A stretch of 64,000 nucleotides of DNA from Gongronella butleri (lineage: Eukaryota; Mucoromycota; Mucoromycetes; Mucorales; Cunninghamellaceae): the NCBI GenBank assembly GCA_025201375.1, contig JAIWZP010000040.1:124001-188000 (forward strand), written 5' to 3'. A program made the translations under genes and the position numbers. Positions 22,012 through 34,171 of the stretch are shown here, piece by piece (position 1 is the stretch's first letter; each line of letters begins with the position of its first letter). The notes under the pieces are model-generated. The model was not told where the DNA came from. It saw only the letters and a program-made list of their open reading frames with translations, and ran no database searches.

Positions 22012-22909
22012 ATGTCCCACTTGCTCGACGTCAAAGAAAATGCTGCCAAGCTCAACTCAAATGCGGACGAAGCCGTACTTGAACTCATGTTCAACCCAGG
22101 TAGGTCGCATTTTTTTTTTTTAAAAAAAAAATATTGAAACATCTCGCTGATGACCACTTGATTGTCCTTTTTTTATAGAGTCCCAAGGCATCCCATTCGA
22201 CACCGTGGCTCAATCCGTTCAAAACAATCCTTGTAAGTGACCGGAATTGTGTAGCAGGCGTCGAAACGACTCAGCTGATCAAATTCGCCCCATAGTAAAA
22301 GAAATCAGCCCCGAGGTCTTGGAAAAGTTGCAGGGTCTGGAGAGGGACGCCGTCGCCTTGGCGGAAAAGGATGACTTGGAAGGTGCTCTGAAGCTTCTAA
22401 ACCAATGCATTGACACAGAAAGCGACTATGCGTCAGCGTACAATAATCGGTAAAGAAAAAGATGCGTCTTTTTGTAAGAGTTGGTCTCTCATTTTATTTT
22501 TTCGGCAATCACAGTGCTCAGATTTTCCGGCTACAAAAGGAAACCGACAAGGCGCTGGCGGATCTGGACAAGGTGGTGCAGCTCGGCGTGGGCCAGCCCA
22601 AAGTTTTGCGACAAGCTTATACCCAGCGTGCCATCATCAAGCGCCAACAAGGTGACGAAAAGGGCGCGCGCGAGGATTTCGAATTGGGTAAGAAAAAAGG
22701 GCAAAAATATTGTGTCAAAATTCATGCAACGGCTCCTCAAACCTTATTTTCATTGTCCAGGGGCCAAATTCGGCAACCCGCTCGCTCGCAACTTCACTGT
22801 AAACGAGAACCCATACGCCAAGCTGTGCAACGCCATGATGGCCGAGGTCATGGCTCGCGAGACCATGGGCGGGCTTCCTTCGTCTTCATCAGATTCCTGC
22901 TCGAAATAA
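22012..22909 (+). CDS. TTC36-like tetratricopeptide repeat protein
   Basis: Five exons: 22012-22099, 22179-22232, 22296-22449, 22515-22687 and 22761-22909; 205 residues. The order of motifs matches TTC36/HBP21: an N-terminal AVLELMFNPESQGIPF segment, TPR helices (LERDAVALAEKDDLEGALKL, DYASAYNNRAQIFRLQKETD, AYTQRAIIKRQQGDEKGARE), and the family-specific C-terminus AKFGNPLARNF ... NPYAKLCNAMMAEVM. Human TTC36 is 189 residues, so length fits. The TPRs probably scaffold protein contacts (Hsp70-type partners are reported for the animal protein); the role in fungi is unknown. The stop sits inside AAATAAA, placing a poly(A) signal at the end of the ORF. Confidence 0.9.
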
Positions 22910-25355
22910 AAACGACGCTTTACACAATTCTTTTGTGCGCCAAACCAATGAAAAACAACGTCAGTGAGCTCCGGACTGGGGCTAGACGGAGTTGTGTGAC
23001 GTGATGGGAAGGAGCAAATTTTGAGTGTGCAGGTGAAAAGGCTGAAAATGCGAATTTTATGTCTTTTGCCAATGAAAAACGTGTTGTGACAAGATCAGTG
23101 ACTCAATTGCGGATACGGGCTCATTCGCAAGAGCAATGCAGATGCTAATGTCGTAAAAATATCATCATCAAAAGGCAAGAGAATGAGCCAGTGTCGTTTC
23201 ATTTGTCGCAATTGTGCGAGATACAGGCTGCAGATGCATAAATAGTATTTGAGATCATCTTATGAAGTGATACTCTCATGCAGCCTCGTCTCGCACGGTC
23301 ATTTCATGTCCAATGCACCTTGAATGATTCTTGTTCTCGTCAGATGCATGTCTTGATCATGCTTTTTTCAATTGCATTCACGGATTTTTTTTTAACCATA
23401 TCATCTCCTCGAGCTTTTGATATTTGCACAATGCATTCAATGGCCAACAGAGACTACGTGTCCATATTTGAGACGAATCGGATGACTCGAACGCAAGTTA
23501 TCTCGAATCGATGCATTTTGGCACACTTTTGTCCTTTTTAATGGTGGACGACTTGACAGATGGCAAAGCATACTGCAGATGGTTTAAGCTTCAGATTCTG
23601 CAGTCGCAGGCTGTTCGTAAAAAAAAGACGATCGATTTAGTGCTTGAGGAAAAATTCGACTTTATAGCTTAGTTGCTGTATTTCGGTCATTTGCCAATGA
23701 AGTAATACTTTGCAGGAACATTTGCTCATTGAATACGCAAACCCGGGCTTCCTCGTTCGAATGAGCCCACTCTTGCGGCCCTGCAATCACTGGATCGTGT
23801 ACAAGTTTGTTTGGGAGCTCGCCAGGCTCAAATTTTCATTTGCGCGTCGCGCGCCCCCTGTCGTGTTTCAAGGCTACAAGATTAATTTTGATGGGAATTT
23901 CTCGATCGCCACGACACGCTGGGGCGCGTTACAAGGCCGCCCATTGCCTGGCTTGGGAATAAAAGCCGATTTGCACCCAAAACAGCGGAAACACATATTA
24001 ATTAAGAGGCACATTCCTTAACGGCCCCATATTTGACGCGGTTGATAGGTGGGGGAAGGGCTCCATTATACAATTATTATTTTGGAGATCGTTAGAAAAC
24101 TCGTATAACATTGCACGTGTTTTCCGTTTAATCGCATCAATTATTAGTCAAGTCGCCGAAATTTCAACTGATTCATCTTGAAATGCAATCACTTTTAGCT
24201 CGTTGTCCTGCTCATTTGGGGAACGCAGCAATGACAGATCATCAGTGAAATCGACGCGTTTAATGCTATTCCAAAATTGAATTTTGTTTTACGCGTCGTA
24301 CATGTTTCGCGCAAGCGCGTTTTTTCTACAAAAACCGCTCGCGGGGCGCACGTTCGATATGCGCAGGACTGGATGATTTCGAGTCATTAGATGGCGTTTT
24401 CGTTGAGCGCTGCTAGTTTTCTTTTCAAAATGGGGCGTTTTTCGTGTCTCAATGGCCATTTTCTCTCAAACTCGCTCAACGCCACCGAGCTTCCTCATAG
24501 TAAGATGTGATATAGCCAACGCGTTTGGTCATCCCTCCAAATTCCGTGGCGGTGTCGACAATTTCTTTCCTTTTTCTCGTGGTTCTTTTATCAAATTATA
24601 CTTTTTTCCTTGTCTACGCGACCCACAGACACGTGTGCCGACTCGATTGAAAATTTGGCAACAATAACAAGCGCGAGGAATATCAGATTGCATTTTTTTT
24701 GGACGTGTGCGAGTAAAATCAAAGAAATTGATGTTTTACAGCCAATTTTAGATCCATTGCCACGGTCCAGGAGAAAACGACCTTGATGTCCATTGGGTTT
24801 TGTGTATGGCATTTCATTGGTTTCATGCACCCAGAAAACACGATCGGCCGACTGCGGGCTGAGGCGCAGGGACAATTTTTTTCCGCTCTCGGCAGAGCGC
24901 GTGCCTTGCCGAGCGAAAGCATCGCCAAACTAGCCCCTTTTTTTTCCAATGCAAGGGAACGATGGTGTCTTTTTCTTACTATTTTCTTGGTGAGCCAGAC
25001 TATGGTGACTCTTTTTTTTTTATTATCTACATCAGTCATTACTTGTAAAATCCTGTCTTTTTTTTTTAACATTTATCAATGGGTGTCCATTGTCTCGGGA
25101 TAGAGTGGGGCCGGCTGCCGGGTTGAAAAAAAAAAAAAAAAGATGGGCTGCGCACATGTCCACGCCAAAAAAAAAAAAGGTCGTGATACAAAACGAGCGT
25201 GATCAATGTGGGGGGAAACTCTAAATTTATTGATTTCTGATTTGCAACAATGTAGTGAAAATTGGGTCTAGAGAGGCACATGCAATGACAAGAGAGAGTG
25301 AGAGAAAGAGAGAGAGAGAGAGAAAGAAAAAAGGAAAAAACGGGAAATAGGTTCA
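22910..25355. other. Convergent intergenic region with RepB fragment
   Basis: 2.4 kb between the TTC36-like stop and the Zn2Cys6 regulator stop. The middle (about 23.74-24.01 kb) matches other RepB copies. A GA-rich microsatellite (GAGAGAGAGAGA near 25309-25322) lies in the probable 3' UTR of the regulator. No supported gene. Confidence 0.45.
23740..24010 (+). repeat. RepB dispersed repeat, copy 3 (partial)
   Basis: A shorter match to copy 2: TTTGGGAGCTC near 23811 followed by a CAAATTTTCATTTGCGCG-like stretch and GCGCGCC, aligned with 13899-13960, and a GCCTGGCTTGGG end near 23947 aligned with GCCTGGCTGGTGG near 14039. A short upstream match (GTTCGAATGAGCCCACTC near 23756 versus 13226) is also present. 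Diverged and non-coding. Confidence 0.45.
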
Positions 25356-28263
25356 TCATGACGAAGCAGGCCTGTCATTGGTGCCCATGAGGCTGAACAA
25401 GTAGCTGGATGAAGGCGAGACGGGCATGGTGTGAGCACGGCGCAAATGGTCCTTGCCTGATGATGTGGTTGCGGGAGATGTGGGGATCATTGACGAAGGC
25501 GAGATGATGGAAGGCGATTGGATCAAGGGGGATTGATCGATGGCTGGATTAAACAGGGCGTAGGCGACGTTGGACAAGGATTGCGAGTCAAACGAGGACG
25601 AGGAAGTGGGCATTGTCGTGGAATTGTTGTTCACCATGGTGGAGGTGGGGGTATTGGCGCCTTGAGCAAAGTATTGATTCCACTCCTCGGGGTCGGTGGA
25701 CGTGGGCACACCCCAAAACGCGGTGCCGTACAGATCAATTTTGGGTTTGGACGTTGCGGGGTGGTGTTGTTGCTGAGAAGGCGACGCATCGGCCATGGTC
25801 GGTGCCGTGTACGCGCTTTGCGCATGAGAGACGATGGTGCCTGGCGCAGCAAATGGATCGACGTTGGTCGCCACGGGTATAGATTGCTCGGAAGCCGAGG
25901 AAGAAGTAATGGCGAGCGATTGGGGCGGCGACGAAGATGAAGACGACGATGACGACGGATGATGGAGCATAGTTGGCTTGTCGTGGATGGTTTCCATCTT
26001 GACTTGTTCGTCGTAAGTGGGTTCGGGGGAATTGGGCACGGCAATGGCCGGCGGAGGGCTAGCAACGCGACTTTGGCGGCGCGGAACATATTCATCCGAC
26101 ACGAGATTGATATCCTTGAGCCCCGCCAACTCCCCAAGAATATTGCAGCAACGACCTGCATGCAACCACGTCTTTTCCATGTCTTCGAGCGCACGCATGA
26201 TCGTGTTCACATTGACTTTGGCGTCAAATGCCGTGTTGAACTCGCTAGATGCCGCCATTTTGATAAAGATGATGCCCGCTGTGAACGCAAAGTATACCGT
26301 GTAGCTTGTGACGTGCCGCAGGTGCTTTTCGCCGCGCATGATGCTGATGATGTGCAAATTGGCGCGTGCACTGTTGATGCACAGGTCGTACGATGGAAAA
26401 GATGTCTCCACGTCCTGCATTGGGCCTGGAATGAACGACCGATGCAGCAAGATCATGGTGGTGTGGTAAATCATGTGCAATTGGCTGATGTAGCTTGGTG
26501 GATCCGGCAATACTTGGCCATTTTCCGTGTCTGGGATCTCGTACTGCAGTGATGGCGGTAATCGTTCGTGCCAGCCGATCATCTGCTGATGCAGAGTGGA
26601 CAGAACATGTTCAATTTGTTGCCGCGAGACGTGGTGTCGCGACTTTGCATAGTAAATGTTCTTGAGAACGTGTCCGAGAATGTCGCAAATCTTGATGTTC
26701 TTGATGAAGAGTTGAAGCAGCCGCGCAGGTGGCCTCGTGTCCCCTGGATTCTGCGGCAATGGCTCGTCGTCGTCGACTGCAGGGAACGGCACGTCGCAAT
26801 CGCGCTCGTCAAACGTCAATGCACGGCCGTACACGGCAGACGTCAGCCGATCCACCATAAAACACACCCAAAACACGCGTTTGCGCCGTTCCTTTTCCTC
26901 GAGACTGAGATGCCAGTGCTCCGCATTGCGGTTCAAGCCCAAGTCCAGCGCCATTCGAAAGGCCTGTGAGAAAAAAAAAAAAAAAAGAGGATGAGACCTG
27001 GGTTTCTCCATTTTGTCACCGTTTTTCCACCTTTTGTCGCTTTTCTTTTTTCTTTCACACGAATTTCTTTTTACCATGCCAGAATAAAGCCATGCACGCG
27101 CGGTTTTTGCGGCACCCTGCTGGTGGCTGGACAAGAGAATCAGTGCCTGGACGGTGGAAATGCGTGGAACGTCGTAATCATCGTCAAGCAGTCGCTTTGC
27201 ACGCTCGTAAAAGAGGTCGCCTGCGGTGTCTGGATTGTCAGGGTCGGATCGGACGCGTATATCGTCCGAGAGGCGTGAAGCAACGGCATAGATGGCATTG
27301 AGCAAGAGGGGTGAGAGTGTTTTGTCTTCTGGGCAGACCAATTGTTTCTTGTAAAAGAGGGGGAGCACGTAATAAAAGCGTTCAAAGTAAAGAGTGAGCA
27401 GATGCTCGGACAGATCGGTCGGTGGCAGGGTATAAGGGTCGACAACCTGATCCTTGTTTGTGTTTTTCGTGGCGGATGATGTGGTATGATCGTAGCCTGC
27501 AAAGTGAAAAACGCCATCGTGGAAAGTGCGGCTGCCTTGCAAAAGATAAAACCCGGAAGACCGGCCCAAATAACGCACATGGCCACACGCATCCACGGAC
27601 AATTGGCCATGCGTCTCGCTTCCCACCGAATGCGTCGGACTGCCTGGGGTGTCCATCATATCGGTCGTGGTTGTCGGGCTCGTGCACAAGCTGTCGTCTT
27701 CGGGTTGTGGCGCCCGACCAATGGATGTGGTGGCACCACTCCCTGCACGCTTCTTGGGTGGCCGTGCCTCGATCAAATCACCCGTGGCTGTCTCCAATGG
27801 CGATTGCAGCTCCTGCAGCAGTTCCTTGCATCGCGGATCAGGCAGCTCACGCAGCAGTGTCTCCATTTTCTGCAACCGCTTCTCAATGGCTTCAATGTAC
27901 CCCTTGGGTGGCCCGCGCTAACAATAAAAATTCGTTGATTTGTCAGTTTTTATTTATTTTTTGCTTTTGCTTTTGCTTTTTGGCTCTGTTGCCTTTTTTT
28001 GCACTCTTTCTCACCTTTTTCGTGGCGTCATTGTACGAACACTCCAGGTCCACGGCCGCGCAATTTTGGCACACGGGCATAAAGCCGTCGCACTTGATCT
28101 TTTTTCGACGACAAAGGTCACTAAAGAGATAAAGAAGTGCAAAAAGCGTATTAGTTGGCACGCTGTTTGTAAAACACTCAAAAAAAAAAAAAAACACAGG
28201 GCATTACCAGGCACGGCTCACTCTTTGCCGCTTGGCGTGAAAGTCGTCGCTGGCGGCGGTCAT
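25356..28263 (-). CDS. Zn(II)2Cys6 transcription factor with fungal-specific middle domain
   Basis: Four exons: 28263-28208, 28120-28015, 27917-27075 and 26963-25356, about 870 residues. The zinc cluster is split by intron 1 and reads A-C-D-L-C-R-R-K-K-I-K-C-D-G, then C-x2-C and a sixth Cys at residue 46 (Cys 19, 22, 29, 36, 39, 46). A coiled linker (YIEAIEKRLQKMETLLREL) may mediate dimerisation. The fungal-specific domain runs from LSEHLLTLYFERFYYVLPLF through AFRMALDLGLNRNAEHWHLS, ERRKRVFWVCFMVDRLTSAV and YGRALTFDERDCDVPFP. The long Ser/Thr/Pro/Gln-rich C-terminus is a plausible activation region. It acts as a nuclear sequence-specific regulator; the pathway cannot be deduced. Intron 3 (27074-26964, 111 nt) is a multiple of three and lacks stops, so retention would insert 37 residues. 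The gene diverges from eIF3c. Confidence 0.92.
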
Positions 28264-29034
28264 GGTGGGAAACAGAGGGGGAAAAAGGACGCTTTGCCAG
28301 GGGCAAGATAAAAAAGTGCGTGAGAGGGGTGGAGAGGGAAAGAGGAGCAAAAAACGAATCTGAGAGCGGGGCCTCGGTTCCTTTTGTGGCAATCGGCCAA
28401 TGAAAAGCAACTGGTGCTCATGATGACAAAGCCGCGCACAAAGATGCGCATGCAAAGCAGCAGATCCTCTTTTTTTGCTTCGCCTCTTGTAATCCTCCTT
28501 TTGTGCCACAAACACAACAATCCAGGCAACTTGTTCCCTTGGCGCGCTTACAAAAAAAAAAAAAAAAAAATGAGAGAAGAGAGACCGCTGTCCGCGGATG
28601 ACCGAGAATGCCTGTTCAAAACGCGATTTTGAGCCAAAAGGCTGCGTTTTCATGAGCGAACCCCTCTTTTCTACCCAGATTCGCTTGTTTTGCGTTTTTG
28701 AGTTCAAAAACCAAAATTGGTCCTCTTTTTTTTTCACAAAAAGAAGCCGATGGGTCGATGGCGACAGGTTTGGGCATCTTTGATGAGATTTGCAGTTGGA
28801 CCCAAAGGGCTACTTTCTGGCTTTCAAATCACAAGAAATCAGATTTGCCCTGGAAAAGGCTCTTTTTACCTGCGCCATTCTGAGTTTGAAAAAGGGTGGC
28901 TGGCTTGGGCAAAGAAGGCCGGGCGCCGGACACTGGTGTCTGCGAGGACCTGTGACTAGAAAAAAAAGCTTGTGTTTGATCCCTTTTTCATTTTTTTTTC
29001 TTCTTCTTTCTCTTTTTCACTCTTTTTTAACAGC
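28264..29034. promoter_or_regulatory. Divergent promoter region, Zn2Cys6 regulator / eIF3c
   Basis: 771 bp between divergent starts. It is pyrimidine-rich just before the eIF3c ATG (TTTTTTAACAG directly before C-ATG), which resembles a 3' splice site and could mark a 5'-UTR intron. No TATA box is obvious for either gene. Confidence 0.5.
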
Positions 29035-31692
29035 ATGTCTCGCTTTTTCCGTTCCACCTCGGACACCGAGTCCGAATCCGAATCGTCTGACAACGACTCT
29101 TTCTATGATGAGGACGTCACCTCGTCGGAAGAGGAGGCCTCCGACAATGATGACGACCAACAGCAGGAGCAACAGCAATCCAAGAAGAGCCGCTTCTTGC
29201 GCGGCGACGACTCGGGCTCGGAGAGCGACGATGACGAGGAATTTGGCCAGCGACGCAAAATCAAGTCGCAAAAGGATAAGCGTCTCGACGATATGCACAA
29301 TGCCACCAACGCCATCCAGAATGGCCGCAACAACAACGACTGGACCTTGATCTTGAGCGGTAACGACAAAAAAGCCAAATGGAACCCCTTTCTTGGGAGC
29401 AATAAGGAAAAAAAAACACGTACTCATGTTGCCTGTTTTTTTTTTTTTTTCTCTCTTTTGTCTTTTTTTTTCCCCCAATTTTTTTTCTAATTACAGAATT
29501 TGACAAGCTGTCGACCAGCGTGAACAAGGCGACGACGGGCTTTGACAAGATGCCGTTCCCCAAGTTTTACATCAAGTTGCTCGTGGAATTGGACGACCAC
29601 ATCCAGGACACGACGCAAAAGGAAAAGGCCGCCAAAAAGAAGATCAATGCCGCCAATGGCAAGGCCCTCAACAACATGAAGATCAAAATCAAGAAGCTGT
29701 CCAAGCAGTACGACGCCATGATCAAGGAGTACAAAAAGGACCCCGAGGCCTTCATGCAAGAGGACACGGAGGCAGCCGTGGCCACCCCCAGCGCCGTCGA
29801 ATCGCCCTCCACGTCCGCACCGGCCACTCCTGCCGTCGACAATGACGATGGCTTTGCCACTGTTGGCCGTGGTGGCAAGGCCGCCACCCCCGCTGCCCAA
29901 GAGGCTGCCGAGAACAAGCCTGTCTTGGTCCGTCTGCGCGAAATCATGGAAAGCCGTGGCAAAAAGGTACAAAAAAAAATCAATGGGACAAGAAAACAAG
30001 AAAAAGGTGATTCAAAGAATCTCACTGTTTTATGTTTTTTTTAAAAAAAAAAAAAAAAAGAACACGGATCGTGAGGCGCAAACGACGTCTTTGGAGCAAT
30101 TGCTCAAGCGATCTGCCAATTCGTTCCAAAAGATCCTTGTGCTTCTTGCGCTGATTGCGTCGCGCTTTGATTTGACGATCGGTTCGACGACGGCGATGGA
30201 GACCAAGAATTGGAAGGCTGTTGAGGCCGAGGTGAACACGATTCTTGAGATTATGGAAGGCGACGCGTCGTATGTTGTGTGCGAGGACGCGGATGAACTT
30301 GACAATGACGACAAGGACGTGATTCCTGCCAAGGGCGAGGTTGTCAAGATCCGTGGTTCGATTATTGGTTTCATTGAGCGCCTCGACGAAGAATTCACCA
30401 AATCGCTGCAAGCTATTGACCCTCACACGCCCGACTACATTGATCGTCTCCGCGATGAGCCTTCGCTTTATGCTCTGCTTGTCCGTTCGCAATCGTACTT
30501 TGAGAAGCATGAGCAATTGGCCGCCAGCTTGCCCCGTGTCATTGTGCGTCGCCTCGACCATCTGTACTACAAGCCCGAGCAGGTGATCCGTTCCATTGAG
30601 GCTGCCGCGCGTGCCATGCTGCCCGCCAAGGTCGACACCAAGCTCATTGTTGCCGACAGCCCCGCGCAATTGATCCACGAGCTGTGCACGTTCTTGTACA
30701 ACCAGACCGTGTCGATGCTCCGCACGCGCGCCATGCTGTGCCACATCTTCCACTTTGCCCTGCACAACCAGTTCCACAAGGCACGCGACATGCTGCTCAT
30801 GTCCCATTTGCAGGAATCCATCCACCAAGCCGATGTTGCCACCCAGATCTTGTACAATCGCGCCGTTGTCCAGATCGGTCTGTCTGCCTTCCGCCAGGGA
30901 TTGATCAAGGAGGCGCACGCCTGTCTCCAGGAGATCCAGGGCACGGGCCGTGCCAAGGAATTGCTCGCCCAGGGCATCCAACAGAACCGCTACGGCCAAC
31001 AACAGGTCTCGCCCGAGCTTGAGCAGCTTGAGCGCCAGCGCCAATTGCCCTTCCACATGCACATCAACCTCGAACTCCTCGAGTGCGTCTTCCTCACCTG
31101 CTCCATGCTCCTCGAGATCCCCGGCCAGGCACAGACGGGCCCCAACAGCAAAAAATTCATCAGCAAGCCCTTCCGCCGCCTTCTCGACTTTAACGAGCGC
31201 CAGGCATTCACAGGCCCTCCTGAGAACACGCGCGATCACATCATGAGCGCCGCAAAGGCATTGGCCTCGGGCGAGTGGGAACGCGCACGCGATTTCATCC
31301 TGGCTATCAAGGTCTGGGACCTGCTACCCGATACCGACGCCATCAAGGCCATGCTTGTCCGCAAGATCCAAGAGGAAGGCCTTCGCACCTACCTCTTCAC
31401 CTATGCCTCCTACTACTCCACGCTCGGCCTCACCCAGCTTTCCACCATGTTCGACTTGCCCACACAGGCCATCGCCTCCATCGTCGCAAAGCTCATCTGG
31501 AACGAGGAGCTCGCCGCCTCCCTCGACCAGGTCTCACAATGCGTCGTTCTCCACCAGGTCGAATTGTCGCGCCTCCAGGAACTTGCTCTTCAATTCTCGG
31601 AAAAGGCCGCAAACCTCGTCGATCAAAACGAACGCCTTGCCACGCCCCCTACCAACCGCAATGACAATGCTCAAAAGGTCTCCTCCAACTAA
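29035..31692 (+). CDS. NIP1: Translation initiation factor eIF3 subunit c
   Basis: Three exons: 29035-29359, 29497-29966 and 30061-31692, about 808 residues. The acidic Ser/Glu/Asp N-terminus (MSRFFRSTSDTESESESSDN) binds eIF1/eIF5 in the family. The eIF3c signature follows: NDWTLILSEFDKLS, GFDKMPFPKFYIKLLVELDD, the lysine-rich NMKIKIKKLSKQYDAM, and SYFEKHEQLAASLPRVIVRR. The C-terminus contains HINLELLECVFLTCSMLLEI, NTRDHIMSAAKALASGEWER and a PCI domain (EEGLRTYLFTYASYYSTLGL ... MFDLPTQAIASIVAKLIWNE). It is a core PCI subunit of the eIF3 scaffold on the 40S ribosome. The last intron ends in an unusual all-A tract, A17 then G, directly before exon 3. Codon use is strongly biased to C/G-ending codons, as expected for a highly expressed gene. 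Confidence 0.95.
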
Positions 31693-32164
31693 AAAATGGA
31701 CCTCTTGCATTCCCCCCTCCCCCCTCCCCCTCTTTCTTTCGTTTTTTTTTATTTATCGCCACACATCCATATCTCAACAACCTTTCATGATGATCTTGTT
31801 TTCCCATTGTAGTTGTTCTTTTTTTTCATGATGCTTTTCTTGGTCCTTTTCATCCCCCTCTTTTAAAAAAAAATTAAAAAGTTTTCCACTTGTACACAGC
31901 TACTTTTTTTTTCTTGATTTTTTGACAATGAGAGGAAAAAATCGCGTCCCATCAAGCTCCAATTCGCGTTTTCATTATTGCAATAGGCTAAATCGACGCA
32001 GCGTCGCCTGGTTATGACCATGTTAGAGGGGTGCTATGTTGGGTCAAGCAATGGGTTGACAAAAGAGAAAAGCGGACCTTAATTTCTCAATTTTGACGCT
32101 TCTTTCTTTCTTACTTTTTTATTCGTCTTTTCCACGCTTGCCTTCCCCCCTTTTTTGCTCTCTA
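31693..32164. other. Intergenic region, eIF3c to COG8
   Basis: A pyrimidine-rich 3' flank of eIF3c (CCCCCCTCCCCCCTCCCCC near 31713) followed by the COG8 promoter. No additional gene was seen. Confidence 0.5.
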
Positions 32165-34171
32165 ATGGACAACACAGAGCTCTTCCATCTGTTGACCGAC
32201 GATTGGGACGATGACGAAGGCCAGCTTGTGCGGACGTCGCCTTGGACACGCGACTATTTGACGCACTTGACGTCGCTCACGCTGGATGAACTTGAGCGCG
32301 AGCCCACCACGCTGCACGACAATCAGAAAAAGATCAAGCAGGAAGCCCAGCAACTCGCGTTTACCGAGTATCCGACGTTTTTGCACGCGCAGGCATGCCG
32401 ACGCGAGATGGATGCCATGCTCACCGAGGTCGACGGGCACCTTTCGGGAGTGCTCGACACACTTCCGCAATTGGAGCAAGCGTGGGACCAATTCCAGCAG
32501 CAGAGCGAGACGCTCGTCAAGGAACGCGCCAAGGTGACCAGCGTCCTGGATTACCAAAACGTGTTGGTCGACGTGTTGGAGCTTCCGCAGCTGATGGACA
32601 CGTGTGTTTGGAATGGTTATTACACAGAGGCCATGGATCTGGCCGCACATGTGCGTCGATTGCGCCTGCGCTACCCATTGGCCGTCATGGATTCAATCCA
32701 GCACCAGATCCAGGCATCCAGCGATGTCATGCTTGGTCAATTCATCGCTCATTTGCGCAGCCCCATCAAACTCGCTGCCGCCATGAACGTCATTGGTTAT
32801 TTGCGCCGTATGGACGCCTTTTCCAACGACGACCTGCGCATCGTCTTTTTACGCTGCCGCCACGACTTTGTCGACACGCGCATCGACAAATTGAAAAAAG
32901 ACAGACACGACAGAGCCATTCCCGCCTTTGACTACCTCAAGCGCTACATCGATATTCTGCGCGAGCACATTTTCGAGGTCGCCACGCAATATATGTCCAT
33001 TTTTTCAACAAAAGAAAATGATACGTTGCTCACAGACTATCTGACCCACTTGATTGCTGACATGCAACGCGTCTTGACCGAGGAATTGGCCACCATGGAT
33101 GACACTTCAGAGTTGGCGTCTTTGCTCACGCAATTGCAATACTGCGGCTTGTCCCTGGGTCGTGTCGGCTTGGATTTCCGCCTTTTGTTCGTCCGTGCAT
33201 TCGAACAGGCCGTCCAGCCCCTGGTGTTGCGCCTCATGGATCGCGCACTGGCCGCATTGCAAGACACACTGCACCCAATCATCAAACACACAACCCAGCC
33301 AAGCAATTGGCTCACTTTTACGGCTTCCATGGCGTCGTCCATCCAACACGATGCACCCGCCTCTCCATCGCCCTCGTCACCCGCCGCAGCACGCCTGTAT
33401 CAACCGCCCTTGCTACTCATCGATTACCCGTGCCTTGCCACCTTCACCAATGGCATCCTCACCGCACTCAACGCACTGCGCCTCGTCCCAGCCTTGCATC
33501 TCGCCAAGGCCACCCGGGACCATCTGCATGCGTGCCTGATAAAGGCGGCCAACACACTCAAAACTTACGCCGACGCCGCGCGTACGCAATTCCCCGACGA
33601 AGAGGACCTCGTCGCCTCGTTCATCACCACGTACGCACGCTCGTGCGCTCCCTACCTTCATCGCTGTCTCGTCGAGGGCATCTACAAGATGCCCATCGCA
33701 CACCCATCGCCATTAAAGACGGAAATCGATGCTCTGCTCAATGACTATCTCGCGCTTGCCGCCGCCATCCACGAGCAAGCTACTGCAGCCGCCGCCATCA
33801 CGTCCGAGGCGGCCACACCAGTAGACGAGCCCACCACCACCACCGCCACCACCACCAATGGCATCGATGGCACCAAGGAGGAGAAAAATGAGGAGAACGC
33901 CCATGCGACACCGGTCAATGGCACAGCCGACGAGCCCGTGGGTGCGAATAATGATCAAGGCGACGAAGCCGCGCAATCACATGAACAACAAACGACCGTG
34001 GCCATGCCAACACCGCCAGAATCACAACAAGCCAAAACGGAACACGCCACCACCGCGCATTCTCAGCAAGAGATACGCGACGATACCAATTCTGACTTCC
34101 CACCCCCCACAGAGGAATTAGCCAACAAGCCCATAGATGCGCCGGACGTCGCCAGCCTTTCTATAGAATAG
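32165..34171 (+). CDS. COG8: Conserved oligomeric Golgi complex subunit 8
   Basis: An intronless frame of 668 residues. The N-terminus (DYLTHLTSLTLDELEREPTT) and the Dor1/COG8 core are clear: YPTFLHAQACRREMDAMLTE, PQLMDTCVWNGYYTEAMDLA, HVRRLRLRYPLAVMDSIQHQ, LRSPIKLAAAMNVIGYLRRM and FLRCRHDFVDTRI. These match the Dor1-like family. COG8 links the two lobes of the COG tether in retrograde intra-Golgi traffic. The last ~120 residues are low-complexity Ala/Thr/Glu, likely disordered. The start at 32165 (MDNTELFHLL) is chosen over an upstream in-frame non-ATG extension because the acidic start fits the family and a C/T-rich leader precedes it. Confidence 0.92.
   Translation: MDNTELFHLLTDDWDDDEGQLVRTSPWTRDYLTHLTSLTLDELEREPTTLHDNQKKIKQEAQQLAFTEYPTFLHAQACRREMDAMLTEVDGHLSGVLDTLPQLEQAWDQFQQQSETLVKERAKVTSVLDYQNVLVDVLELPQLMDTCVWNGYYTEAMDLAAHVRRLRLRYPLAVMDSIQHQIQASSDVMLGQFIAHLRSPIKLAAAMNVIGYLRRMDAFSNDDLRIVFLRCRHDFVDTRIDKLKKDRHDRAIPAFDYLKRYIDILREHIFEVATQYMSIFSTKENDTLLTDYLTHLIADMQRVLTEELATMDDTSELASLLTQLQYCGLSLGRVGLDFRLLFVRAFEQAVQPLVLRLMDRALAALQDTLHPIIKHTTQPSNWLTFTASMASSIQHDAPASPSPSSPAAARLYQPPLLLIDYPCLATFTNGILTALNALRLVPALHLAKATRDHLHACLIKAANTLKTYADAARTQFPDEEDLVASFITTYARSCAPYLHRCLVEGIYKMPIAHPSPLKTEIDALLNDYLALAAAIHEQATAAAAITSEAATPVDEPTTTTATTTNGIDGTKEEKNEENAHATPVNGTADEPVGANNDQGDEAAQSHEQQTTVAMPTPPESQQAKTEHATTAHSQQEIRDDTNSDFPPPTEELANKPIDAPDVASLSIE

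Noticed and set aside
30022..31239. A 405-codon open frame antisense to eIF3c, and similar long antisense frames opposite MPP-alpha (7875-8765), RecQ (17798-18622), ThrRS (10528-11076) and COG8 (32162-32650)
   Set aside because: They mirror the strongly biased codons of the sense gene (few T/A in third positions removes stops on the other strand). They read through known introns and show no domains.
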